DNA of 64,000 nt. It comes from Bacteroidales bacterium (GTDB lineage Bacteria > Bacteroidota > Bacteroidia > Bacteroidales > CG2-30-32-10). Below the pieces are notes generated by a model. The model was not told where the DNA came from. It did no database searches and saw only the letters and a list, made by a program, of their open reading frames with translations. The stretch lies in the NCBI GenBank assembly GCA_035353855.1, contig DAOQAK010000003.1, positions 58,064 through 122,063 of the forward strand, read 5' to 3'. Shown here in pieces: positions 1 through 9,500 of this stretch. The position numbers and the translations under genes were made by a program. Numbering within the stretch: position 1 is the first letter of the stretch; each line of letters starts with the position of its first letter.

Positions 1-620
1 TTTCTTCTGATCAACTCCGTGCCGGTAACAATGTTGCCCCACTGGTCGGAGCCACCCATCTGTAGTTTGCAATTTTTATTACTGTAAAGGAAATAAAAAT
101 CATAACCTTGTACTAACTGGTAACTGAATTCAGTAAACGACATCCCGCTTTCCATGCGGTTTTTCACCGAATCCTTAGTCATCATATAATTAATGGTAAT
201 GTGCTTTCCCACATCACGAATAAAATCAAGAAAGCTAAAATCTTTAAACCAGTCATAATTATTAACTATTTCGGCAGAATTAGCACCACAATTGAAATCA
301 AGAAATTTTTCCAGTTGTTTTCTCTGACATTGAAGGTTATGATATAAAATATCTTCCGATAACAAATTTCTTTCCTGCGATTTTCCGGAAGGGTCGCCAA
401 CCATGCCTGTTGCTCCACCTACCAATGCAAACGGTTTATGACCTGATTTCTGAAAATGCAACAGTGTCATAATCTGCACAAGGTTACCAACACCTAGCGA
501 ATCGGAAGTTGGATCAAAACCAATGTAACCGCTGGTCATTTCTTTATTCAGTTGTTCTTCAGTACCGGGCATTACATCGTGTATCATGCCACGCCATCTT
601 AGCTCATCAACAAAATTCAT
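1..620 (-). CDS. tyrS: Tyrosyl-tRNA synthetase, N-terminal part (cut by window edge)
   Basis: Reading down from the ATG at 618-620 gives an uninterrupted frame to the window edge, about 206 residues. It starts MNFVDELRWRG and carries class I synthetase signatures: GYIGFDPTSDSLGVGNL (the Rossmann entry with the HIGH-like position read here as HVGN/GVGN), LVGGATGMVGDPSGK, and further on YDFYFLY and QMGGSDQWGN, which are typical of the tyrosine-binding site of TyrRS. The enzyme charges tRNA-Tyr with tyrosine in the cytosol. The KMSKS loop and the C-terminal S4-like domain lie outside the window. It is divergent from the SDR gene starting at 686, with 65 bases between the two starts. The family call is firm; completeness cannot be judged. 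Confidence 0.93.
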   Translation of the reverse strand, partial: MNFVDELRWRGMIHDVMPGTEEQLNKEMTSGYIGFDPTSDSLGVGNLVQIMTLLHFQKSGHKPFALVGGATGMVGDPSGKSQERNLLSEDILYHNLQCQRKQLEKFLDFNCGANSAEIVNNYDWFKDFSFLDFIRDVGKHITINYMMTKDSVKNRMESGMSFTEFSYQLVQGYDFYFLYSNKNCKLQMGGSDQWGNIVTGTELIRR

Positions 621-673
621 AGAGTTAAATTTATTAAGCAAAATTATGAAATTTTTATTACCAAATTTTTATC

Positions 674-681
674 TAACTTTG
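674..681 (+). promoter_or_regulatory. Candidate -7 box (TAACTTTG) for the SDR gene
   Basis: TAACTTTG fits the Bacteroidota -7 consensus TAnnTTTG. It ends only four bases before the ATG at 686, so a transcript from it would be leaderless or nearly so. This is inferred from the motif only. Confidence 0.4.
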
Positions 682-685
682 TTTT

Positions 686-1702
686 ATGATACTTGTCACT
701 GGCGGCACAGGTTTACTTGGCTCACATCTTTTATATGACTTGGTGAAAGATGGCACTAAAGTCGTTGCTCTGAAAAGAAGCAATAGTTATACCTCTCAGG
801 TTGAAAAAACTTTTTCATATTATCATCAAAACCCCGAAAATATTTTAAAAAATATTGAATGGCGTGAAGGCGATATCACCGATATTTATTCACTGTACGA
901 AGCTTTCGATAATATTGAAAAAGTTTATCATGCCGCAGCATGCCTTTCATTCGACCCTTCTGATAAAAAGCAAATGCAGAATGTTAATGAAAAGGGAACT
1001 GCAAATGTAGTGAATGCCTGTCTTGAAAAAAATATAAAAAAACTTTGTTATGTGAGTTCCATTGCTACATTAGGTCGTGTAGATAATGATGGAATAATTG
1101 ACGAAGAAACACATTGGAAAAATTCCAACAATAATTCGAAATATTCTATCAGTAAATATAATGCGGAACGTGAAGTGTGGCGAGGAATAGCAGAAGGGTT
1201 ACAGGCAGTGATTATAAATCCGGGAGTAATTATAGGCCCGGGAAACTGGGAAAAAGGAAGCTCACAGCTTATCGACAGGGTTTGGAGCGGACTGAAATTT
1301 TACACACCCGGAGTTAACGGATACGTTGATGTACGTGATGTTTCAAGAGCCATGATTGAATTAATGAATAGTGAAATTGTAAACGAACGTTTTATTATTT
1401 CTTCCGAAAACCTCGACTATCTTACTTTCTTCAGTTATGTTGCCGACGCATTGGGAAAGAAAAAACCAAGTATCAACGCTCCTTATTTTACAGGACAATT
1501 AGCATGGCGCTTAGAAAAACTTCTAACTTCGTTAACCGGCAAAAATCCTCTGATTACAAAAGAAACAGCAAGAACCGCTTACCAGAAATATTACTACTCA
1601 AGTGAAAAAATCAGTAAAGCTTTGAATTTTAAATTCATTCCAATGCAGCAATGCATAAGCGATACATGTAAGTTGTTTTTAATTGATCACAACTCGCATT
1701 GA
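686..1702 (+). CDS. NAD-dependent epimerase/dehydratase-type extended SDR
   Basis: A 338-residue extended short-chain dehydrogenase. The N-terminal nucleotide-binding motif TGGTGLLGSH (residues 5-14) opens the Rossmann fold. A catalytic YSISK (Tyr153, Lys157) follows a serine pair at about 124-125 (VSSIATLG), and NPGVIIGPG is the typical post-catalytic segment. The family acts in the cytosol on sugar nucleotides, flavonoid-like or sterol-like substrates. Similarity in length and motifs is closest to dihydroflavonol-4-reductase-like SDRs of Bacteroidota, but the substrate cannot be read from sequence. It stands alone on the plus strand, 67 bases before the ABC permease gene. Confidence 0.85.
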   Translation: MILVTGGTGLLGSHLLYDLVKDGTKVVALKRSNSYTSQVEKTFSYYHQNPENILKNIEWREGDITDIYSLYEAFDNIEKVYHAAACLSFDPSDKKQMQNVNEKGTANVVNACLEKNIKKLCYVSSIATLGRVDNDGIIDEETHWKNSNNNSKYSISKYNAEREVWRGIAEGLQAVIINPGVIIGPGNWEKGSSQLIDRVWSGLKFYTPGVNGYVDVRDVSRAMIELMNSEIVNERFIISSENLDYLTFFSYVADALGKKKPSINAPYFTGQLAWRLEKLLTSLTGKNPLITKETARTAYQKYYYSSEKISKALNFKFIPMQQCISDTCKLFLIDHNSH

Positions 1703-1769
1703 ATATAATTTTTATTCAAAATAATATAAATAATCTTTAATCGTTAGCATTCATGCGAAACAGTTTTTT

Positions 1770-2717
1770 ATGATTGAAGCATTTATTAAAATAAGGATTA
1801 AGCAGATTTCAAGTATTCTAAGGGAATTAGGGCTTTTTAGATTTTTTCTCCTGATTGGATTCATTGGATTCGTTTTGTTTATTTTATTTATGCAAACATT
1901 AGCAACTCCAAATTCATTTTATTCTTCCGGTATATTTTTATTCGTAATTTCACTCATCCAGATAAATCGCTCCGATAAACATTTTCTTAAAATTCATTTC
2001 ATTAATTCCAAGCTGATACTTGCAACAGAATATTTATTAATGATGATTCCGTTACTTACCTGTTTATTTTATAATATGCAATGGACATCAGCGATTTCAT
2101 CTATAGCTTTAATTTTTTTATTAGTCAATATCGATTTCAAGTTCTCTCAAAAAAGTTTAAATACTTTTATTCAAAGACTAATTCCATCCGATAGTTTTGA
2201 ATGGAAAAGCGGAGCAAGAAAAACCTTAGTGTTAATTATACTTATTTGGATTCTTGGATTAGGAACATCTTTTTTTGTTGGAAGCGTTCCTGTTGCAATA
2301 TTTATTTTAGGAATCATACCACTGAGTTTTTATGAAAAAGGTGAACAAATACAAATGATTCTAGCTTACGAAATGAGTACTGATAAATTTTTATTTCATA
2401 AGATAAAAATGCAGATGACTTTATTTACAATTCTCACATTTCCTTTAATTATTGCCTTCCTAATGTTTCACCATGACAAATGGTATATTCCGGCTGTTGA
2501 GTTTTTTATTCTTTCAACAACACACATATATACTATTTTAACAAAATATGCTTTTTACCAACCGAACAAAAATTCAAATAGCACACAAATATTTGGAATA
2601 ATAGGTACAATGGGAATAATTATTCCTGTTTCTATTCCGATAGTATGGTTTTTATCCATTCGATTTTATATTAAGTCAAAAAAGAATTTAAATTTTTATC
2701 TGAATGATTACAATTGA
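1770..2717 (+). CDS. ABC exporter membrane subunit (permease-like)
   Basis: A 315-residue polytopic protein with roughly eight hydrophobic segments, for example FFLLIGFIGFVLFILF near residue 25 and TILTFPLIIAFLMF near 218, and a short basic C-terminus. It has no recognisable enzymatic motif. Its last 14 bases overlap the start of the ATPase gene at 2704, so the two are translationally coupled and the product is best read as the transmembrane half of a simple ABC exporter. The fold resembles ABC-2-type permeases only in general layout, and the substrate is unknown. Confidence 0.7.
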   Translation: MIEAFIKIRIKQISSILRELGLFRFFLLIGFIGFVLFILFMQTLATPNSFYSSGIFLFVISLIQINRSDKHFLKIHFINSKLILATEYLLMMIPLLTCLFYNMQWTSAISSIALIFLLVNIDFKFSQKSLNTFIQRLIPSDSFEWKSGARKTLVLIILIWILGLGTSFFVGSVPVAIFILGIIPLSFYEKGEQIQMILAYEMSTDKFLFHKIKMQMTLFTILTFPLIIAFLMFHHDKWYIPAVEFFILSTTHIYTILTKYAFYQPNKNSNSTQIFGIIGTMGIIIPVSIPIVWFLSIRFYIKSKKNLNFYLNDYN

Positions 2718-3405
2718 AAATATAGTAGTATCATACACCAAAGGGAAAAATGTAATTGATTTATTAAACCTTCATCTCCCGGATAATACTATTAACGGGA
2801 TTGTCGGCTTAAATGGCGCAGGGAAAACAACTTTATTAAATTCTATTTACGGATTAAAAAATATTGATTCGGGCATCATAAAAAACGATGATAAAAAAAT
2901 TAATAAAAAAGATATATCATTCCTTGAAACTGAAAATTATTTTTATTCATACATTACAGGCAGGGAGTACCTTAGTTTGTTTAAGAATAAATTATATGAT
3001 ATTGACAATTGGAATAAATTATTTCTTTTACCGCTTGATATCATAATTGATAGCTATTCAACCGGAATGAAAAAGAAATTGGCTTTGATGGGAATATTAA
3101 AGCAAGACAAGCCCATCATGATTTTAGATGAACCCTTCAATGGGCTGGATATTGAAACATGCAGGATAATCCGCCAGATTTTATTGAAATTAAAAGAACG
3201 AAATAAAACGATTATAATCACATCACACATTATTGAAACACTAACCAATTTATGCGATGATATACATTACCTTGAAAACGGAAAAATTAAATATAGTAAA
3301 AGTAAAAGCGATTTTAAAGAATTTGAGCAAGAAATATTTGCCTCTATTGAAAATAAAAATGAAGAATTGATAAATGAGTTAATTGGAAATATTTCAAAAA
3401 TATAA
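2704..3405 (+). CDS. ABC transporter ATP-binding protein
   Basis: A 233-residue nucleotide-binding subunit. Walker A is GLNGAGKT (35-42), Walker B is PIMILDEPFNGLD, and the switch histidine sits in IIITSH. The signature motif reads SYSTGMKKKL rather than the canonical LSGGQ, a variant often seen in ABC-2-type exporter ATPases. The Q-loop region is also weakly conserved. It overlaps the permease gene by 14 bases and most likely powers it at the inner membrane. After the stop there are 19 bases before the convergent lnt gene. Confidence 0.9.
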   Translation: MITIENIVVSYTKGKNVIDLLNLHLPDNTINGIVGLNGAGKTTLLNSIYGLKNIDSGIIKNDDKKINKKDISFLETENYFYSYITGREYLSLFKNKLYDIDNWNKLFLLPLDIIIDSYSTGMKKKLALMGILKQDKPIMILDEPFNGLDIETCRIIRQILLKLKERNKTIIITSHIIETLTNLCDDIHYLENGKIKYSKSKSDFKEFEQEIFASIENKNEELINELIGNISKI

Positions 3406-3424
3406 AAGTTTTTAAAAAATCAAA

Positions 3425-5065
3425 TCAATTATTAATAGTAACTTTTCTTCTAAATCTTCTCATTAAAGAAAACAAAATCGAATACAGCAAAATAATTACG
3501 CTCAGGTAATAAGCTGTTTTGCCAATATAATCGCCGTACTTCACATAGAAAGTAATTTCGTCATTCAGTTTCAAATTTTGTTTTATCACATCTTCAGTCC
3601 ACCACGAAGTTTTTTGCAATACTTCGCCACGCTGATTGATAAAACCCGAAATGCCTGTATTTGCAGATTGCACAACACTACGTCTTGTCTCAATGGCACG
3701 CAAGCTGGCATAATCAAAATGCTGTTTGTAACCTGGGGTATCACGCCACCAGCCATCGTTAGTTATAACGCAAATTATATTTGCACCATTCTTAACATAC
3801 TCCGAAACAAATTCACCGTAAATGGATTCATAACAAATAACCGGCGCTGCTTTAATAACATCATCGTTCGAGAAAAACACAGACCGTTCATCTTGTATTC
3901 CAAGGCTACCAAATGTTCCGCCCAGATCGAGCGCATATTTTTCAAGAAATTTCAAATGCTCCGACCATGGCATTTTTTCAACACCGGGAACTAATTTCGA
4001 TTTATGATAAATCTGAAAATAATTTGATGAGTCTATGAACATCGCTGAATTATAGGCATCAAACCATCCCGTTTTTCCATAATGACGGGCAGTTGCCGAA
4101 ATAGTTTCCCCGGGTTTAAACATTTTATGCGATGATAATCCAACCAGAATATTCAACTGCGGGTATTCAGCAACAAAATATTTCAGGCTGTCAATGCTTC
4201 TTGATTCACCAAGTGCATCTTCCCAAACACCTTCTGGAATGGCAGTTTCAGGGCATACGATTAAATTTGTACTATCATCGGTTTCTTCAGCTGCAAGATT
4301 TATGATTCGTGAAATTTGTTGTTCTGATGTTAGTTCATCAAACTTTTCATTGTACGGATCAATGTTTGGTTGCACAGAAATAACATTTATTTCTTTCCCT
4401 TTATCTTCATGATAATAATAAATAAAAAGTGAAATTATAATTGGAACTATTATCAAATCGGCTGTGGCTGCGGAATGCAACAAACGATAACGCAAACATT
4501 TTTCTTTATTAAAATATAATTTCAGCGTTCGGAATACAAAAATATTTGTAATTAACACCCAAAATGTTCCACCCAAACTTCCTGTATATTCATACCACTG
4601 GATCCACGCAGGATGATTCGAAAAACCATTTCCAAGGTTAAGCCACGACCATGATAATTCCCAGTTCAGATGCAGGTATTCAAAAGCAAGCCAGTAAATA
4701 ATAAAAGTGATAAATGCAGAATGATGCTTTAAAACTGTACGCGTATAATGAAACAACGATAAAGTAAACGACATAAAAAGTGCATTCAGTAAAACGGCTA
4801 ATATTACGCCTACCGCTGTTGAATAATAAATCCAATATGTTGTAAGTGCATTCCATAAAAGCATCGCAATAAATGAATAACCAAAAAAGCTGAACCTATT
4901 AAAACTGCTTTTATTTTTGTATATATAATCCTCGATGATTAATAAGGGAACAAATGCCAGAAAAAGGAATATGGGAAATCCGCGAACAGGCCATCCTGCC
5001 GAAAGTAACAACCCGCTTAAAAATGCAAGAAGGTAAAGATGTCGTTTTTTAAAATTTAAATTCAT
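3425..5065 (-). CDS. lnt: Apolipoprotein N-acyltransferase
   Basis: A 546-residue inner-membrane enzyme that adds the third acyl chain to the N-terminal cysteine of lipoproteins. The N-terminal half holds several membrane helices (residues about 8-215). The C-terminal half is a nitrilase domain with the expected catalytic set: Glu273 in CPETAIPEG, Lys355 in YHKSKLVPG and Cys411 in VICYESIYGE. One more C-terminal helix follows near 520-540. The canonical LVPFGE reads LVPGVEKMPW here, a mild deviation seen in Bacteroidota members. It overlaps the upstream glycosyltransferase-like gene by four bases and so belongs to the minus-strand run that begins with the PorV/PorQ-family gene. Confidence 0.93.
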   Translation of the reverse strand: MNLNFKKRHLYLLAFLSGLLLSAGWPVRGFPIFLFLAFVPLLIIEDYIYKNKSSFNRFSFFGYSFIAMLLWNALTTYWIYYSTAVGVILAVLLNALFMSFTLSLFHYTRTVLKHHSAFITFIIYWLAFEYLHLNWELSWSWLNLGNGFSNHPAWIQWYEYTGSLGGTFWVLITNIFVFRTLKLYFNKEKCLRYRLLHSAATADLIIVPIIISLFIYYYHEDKGKEINVISVQPNIDPYNEKFDELTSEQQISRIINLAAEETDDSTNLIVCPETAIPEGVWEDALGESRSIDSLKYFVAEYPQLNILVGLSSHKMFKPGETISATARHYGKTGWFDAYNSAMFIDSSNYFQIYHKSKLVPGVEKMPWSEHLKFLEKYALDLGGTFGSLGIQDERSVFFSNDDVIKAAPVICYESIYGEFVSEYVKNGANIICVITNDGWWRDTPGYKQHFDYASLRAIETRRSVVQSANTGISGFINQRGEVLQKTSWWTEDVIKQNLKLNDEITFYVKYGDYIGKTAYYLSVIILLYSILFSLMRRFRRKVTINN

Positions 5066-6519
5066 TCTTTGTTTACAGGGTTTTTGAACAACTTAATATA
5101 AAGCGGCCACGAATAAAATTCCTTTTCAATAATCCAGTTTTTATTTAATTCGTTCATTTCATCAGGTGTAAAAGTATTACAAATATTCGATTGTACGACG
5201 TATTTATAATTTTCTAACAATTCATTTTCAATATATTTATATCCAAATTTTTCAGATTGCATATTTGTATTATATAAATCAAAATCCATGGGCGCCTTAG
5301 CTCCTACTGAATATGAATTGATACCTGATCCTTTGATATAATCGTCAAATTTATTTTTTAAACTGAAATATGGATATACTTTCATTGAGGCATCCCAGCC
5401 ATTTCCATATCGTTCAGGATATATCCAGAAATTTCCAGAAATAAAAATTAAAATTATTAATGGGAAAATAAATTTCTGAAAATAAATTTTGATTGTTCCA
5501 ATATAATATACAAATAAAATTATACCGACAATATATGTCGTCATGAAATGCCTGTGAGATACAGGATACAACATTGGAACAAAGAATATCAGATATGGAA
5601 TAATCGTAAAGAGTAAAATAAAAAACAACTGGTTTCCATTTGCATCATTCTTTTTTCTGAAAATAAAAAAAAATAAAACCGGAATGAATAAAAATATTCT
5701 TCCAAAATCAAAAACTTTCCATGCAATATAAATTAAATTTCGGAACATCCTTTCCAGTCCTGCTATCTGATGATAACCTTTATTATCATCATTTATAAAA
5801 ACCCATCCTGTAGAATAGTAATGATAAAAGAACCAGATTAAAAGTACGATTAACGGAGTAACATAAATATAAAATCTTTTTAAAATAAAATCAATGAATC
5901 CCTTATAATTCGTATGATTCATGTACCAATCAATCAATAATATTGAAAACACAAAAGTAAATCCCCTAAGTCGCAGAACTGGAATAAATGCAATTGCAAG
6001 AAGAAGTAAAATCTTTCTGTTATCAATAGCGCTATTCACTCCAAGCAAAAAAAGAAAACAAAACACCAAATCATTGCCAGCTAAAAAAACCTGGGTAAAT
6101 AGTGTTGGCTCAATAAATAATAATAGTAATGCAACCCATAAATATTTTTTTTCAATAAACCTTGATGCCAATTTATAAAACTGGAAAACCATTCCTATTA
6201 CAAAAGGAAGGATTGCAGCATGACATACCCATAATGATTTACCGAAGATTTTCCATAACACCGCTATGTATACACTGTATAAAGGCATTGCACCCTGATC
6301 CGTATCGACATCGGGAAAAATAAAATTTGAAAAATGATTATCGTAAATTAAATTACTCAGCCAGGAAATATTAGCCATATCCCAAAACATAGGAATATTA
6401 AGGCTTATAAGTATTACAAAAAAATATAAAAATGAAAATATAATAACAATTGAAGGAATTTTATTTGATTCTGATTTTAATGTGTTATTCATTTTATAAT
6501 ACAGGAAAAATAATTCCAC
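5062..6519 (-). CDS. Polytopic membrane protein, GT-C glycosyltransferase-like
   Basis: A 485-residue integral membrane protein with about ten hydrophobic segments and a soluble C-terminal tail of about 100 residues. An early loop contains FPDVDTDQGAMPLY, with an acidic residue after the first helix as in GT-C (family 39-like) dolichyl/undecaprenyl-phosphate-sugar mannosyltransferases. The overall topology, plus WDMANISW, supports a lipid-linked-sugar glycosyltransferase, but no single motif is decisive. The gene overlaps lnt at its 3' end and shares one base with the PorU2-like gene at its 5' end, so it is co-transcribed with surface-secretion genes. It may glycosylate exported proteins or surface polymers. 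Confidence 0.55.
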   Translation of the reverse strand: MELFFLYYKMNNTLKSESNKIPSIVIIFSFLYFFVILISLNIPMFWDMANISWLSNLIYDNHFSNFIFPDVDTDQGAMPLYSVYIAVLWKIFGKSLWVCHAAILPFVIGMVFQFYKLASRFIEKKYLWVALLLLFIEPTLFTQVFLAGNDLVFCFLFLLGVNSAIDNRKILLLLAIAFIPVLRLRGFTFVFSILLIDWYMNHTNYKGFIDFILKRFYIYVTPLIVLLIWFFYHYYSTGWVFINDDNKGYHQIAGLERMFRNLIYIAWKVFDFGRIFLFIPVLFFFIFRKKNDANGNQLFFILLFTIIPYLIFFVPMLYPVSHRHFMTTYIVGIILFVYYIGTIKIYFQKFIFPLIILIFISGNFWIYPERYGNGWDASMKVYPYFSLKNKFDDYIKGSGINSYSVGAKAPMDFDLYNTNMQSEKFGYKYIENELLENYKYVVQSNICNTFTPDEMNELNKNWIIEKEFYSWPLYIKLFKNPVNKE

Positions 6520-9500
6520 TATCGCATCAGGTACATTTTTCCGAATTCCTGTTTAAAATATTTATCCGCATCGGTTTGCGATTTCTCAATAGTCTTTCCA
6601 TTAATATAAGAAATAACGCGATACAGGTATACACCGTTCGCAAGTTGATCTCCATATTCATCTTTACCATCCCAGGCATATGGTGTAATATTTCTTCCTA
6701 TATGAATTGAACCTAATTCATCCAGGGTTATTTCACGAACTACTTTTCCGGTAATTGTCATGATTTGAATCTTGAAATAGTTAGGTATTTCTGAGCCGGT
6801 AAGCGTAAATACAAAATGTGTAGCTGTTGAAAAAGGATTAGGCCAGTTCATTACCTGTGTAATTGTTGATTTATTTATCACTTCAAAATCCAGTTCATAA
6901 TCATAATACCCCGAATTGTTCTGCGATTTATCTTTAGCCTGTACTATCAGCTTATATATCCCGTCAACAGGGAATCCCGCATTATATTCAATTCTACATT
7001 TATTATCAGATGAAGACGGAGCCGGATAAAATCTCATGATCTCTTCACCGGACGGAGATGTAAAGTAAATACGTGCAGCTTGTGATTCATCCGGCTTTTG
7101 AATAAACACTTTAAAAAGAGATGTATCGGAAATATCATTTAACAACAGGAATTTATTTTCATCCTTCAGTCTTATTTCAATCAATGGTTTAGAAGAAACA
7201 ATATCGCCATCCATAATATGAACCCCATCAAAAGTTACGTCAAGCAAAGGATTTATCTTGTCAGAGTTCACATAAAATGTATGGCTTCCGATATTATTAA
7301 AATGATATTGCTCAACCTGGTCATCATTCGGGTTTACTTCTATCCATAATTCATTAAGACCGGCTAATCCATTAGTAGGAAAGGAAACCGAACCGATAAG
7401 TGTATCTCCAACCGGATGTGTTTCATAACGCACATACTTACTTTGAGCAACGTTACGATTTGCATCAATCACCCAGAAATGAATTAAAAGGCTATCCATA
7501 TTTGCTTCTCCGATATTATGAGTAGCACAGGCAAAATGAATACTATCGCCTTCAGCCACTGTATCGCTTTCAAAAGTATAATACAGCAAAGGGTCTAAGG
7601 CAGTCTCAGGTACCGGCTCGTATGTAACCTGCCAGCGAATCATCTGGTAAGGTGTGCTGAATGTTTCATCTTTCATCACTGCCATCAGTTTAATATACGG
7701 ATAAATACTGCTGTCGATACGGTCGTGGATTGACATATCAAGCGAATCCGATAATGGAGGAAGATCTTTAATTAATATTTCTGTAGATCCATCGTTTTTA
7801 ATTCCTATTACATTTAATTTTACCTCATCTGTTAAATTCGGATCAATCGATTCCACTCTCCAGAATAACGAATCCCAGCTTGCAGCAGGGCCAATAATTG
7901 TAGATTCGATATACCCTTGCTTCCAACGGGTTTGTATAGTATCCGATAAATGTTGTAATTCTATGGTACTTGCTTTTAATTCTGCTACAGAACCCGGTAC
8001 CGCACCTTTTTTACCAATAATAATATAAGGATTACCATCTGTTGGTTTAGTAATGTTTATTGTATCGATACTACTTCCAATTGAACGAAAAGCGTTAATA
8101 AGATTTAAATTCCACTCATTACAAAAATGATTTCGATGCGACATTGCAATAACATAATCGTTTTCAGGAACTGAATCAAGAAGAAAGTGAGCTAAAGCAT
8201 CCATTTCGCTAACATTGGTTGAAAGCGGGAAATCGAAAACATTGGTTGCCGATGTCTCCTGGCAGTGAAATGCTCCAGAAACATAATATGGGATACCTAT
8301 TGCTGGCACCTCCCATGGTTCAGCACTAATTGAATCGAGTACAATAATTTTAAATCCATGCCCCATGCCTAAGCAAGTCCATATAAAACCGGGATATGAA
8401 TAACCATTGATCGCAACTTTTTCTTCAGCCCAATAATAATAGCTATCATTAATAAAATATCCTGTTTGGGCAAATATCGATTTCAAATCGTTCACAAATT
8501 GAAAACGTCGTGCAGTTTTATTATATTTCACATATTGGTATTCATCATTTTTAAACTGGAAAAAATGTGCCTGTCCCCATCCGTGTTTGCCGGTGATATA
8601 TTGGAAAGAACTTTCGCGCCAGGTATATGTTCCATAAGTTGCAGAATCAGGGCTGCAACGCCAGAAATAAACAATACTATCTTTTAATATCGGGAAAACA
8701 GGATTCCACGATATAACACCACCGGGATGAACTACAAGCTGTGAAACTTTAGCAGGGCTGTTGAACGCGTCAGTAGTATCCAATTCAAACCGATATGTTT
8801 TATTTAAAGCAAAAGGATCACCGGTAGATGCTTTAAGTGTGAGATTTGTAAGCGAAGGTACAATGGCAAACTCGTATGGCAATACAGGAGTTATATCATT
8901 TGACTTTATGTTTAAAGTTGCCGAAACCGAATTATTTGTTTCAGATATTTCAGGTATCTCACTGTAAGAGTCAAGCCAAACAGTAAATTTATTTACACCT
9001 ACACCATTTGAAACACTTACTGGCAGTGCTATAGAAAAGGTATCTTTAAAAAGAGTAGCATCAACAAGTATAATGGTATCTTTTTCTGAACCATCAGGAA
9101 ATTCACGCTTTACACTTACTCTGAAAACAGTATCAATAGCTTTCCCGATATTTGTTGAAATAATATTTATAGAAAAAACACTGTCGAGAGTAGTAACTTC
9201 AGAAGGAGTAAAATACACATCCGGCTGGGTAATCTGGTAATCGGGCAAATCATAACTATTTATTTTAATAGCAGGATCACCATGTAAGGTCATTTCAAGG
9301 CAAGCTGATTTATGACTAAAAACATTAGGATACAGTTTTTGTATTGTATCTATTGTATTCTGTATACATATACCAACAGGTTTATTATAATTTATCTGTC
9401 CAATATTTTTATAAAAATAATTTGCATAATGATCAAGGGCATCCTGGTATGCATAAGTTATGGAAGCAAGATAACCGATGGTCCCTTTTTCATCAATAAG

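Noticed and set aside
1770..3405. ABC pair as a lantibiotic or bacteriocin immunity system
   Set aside because: No precursor peptide or modification gene is nearby, so the substrate is left open.
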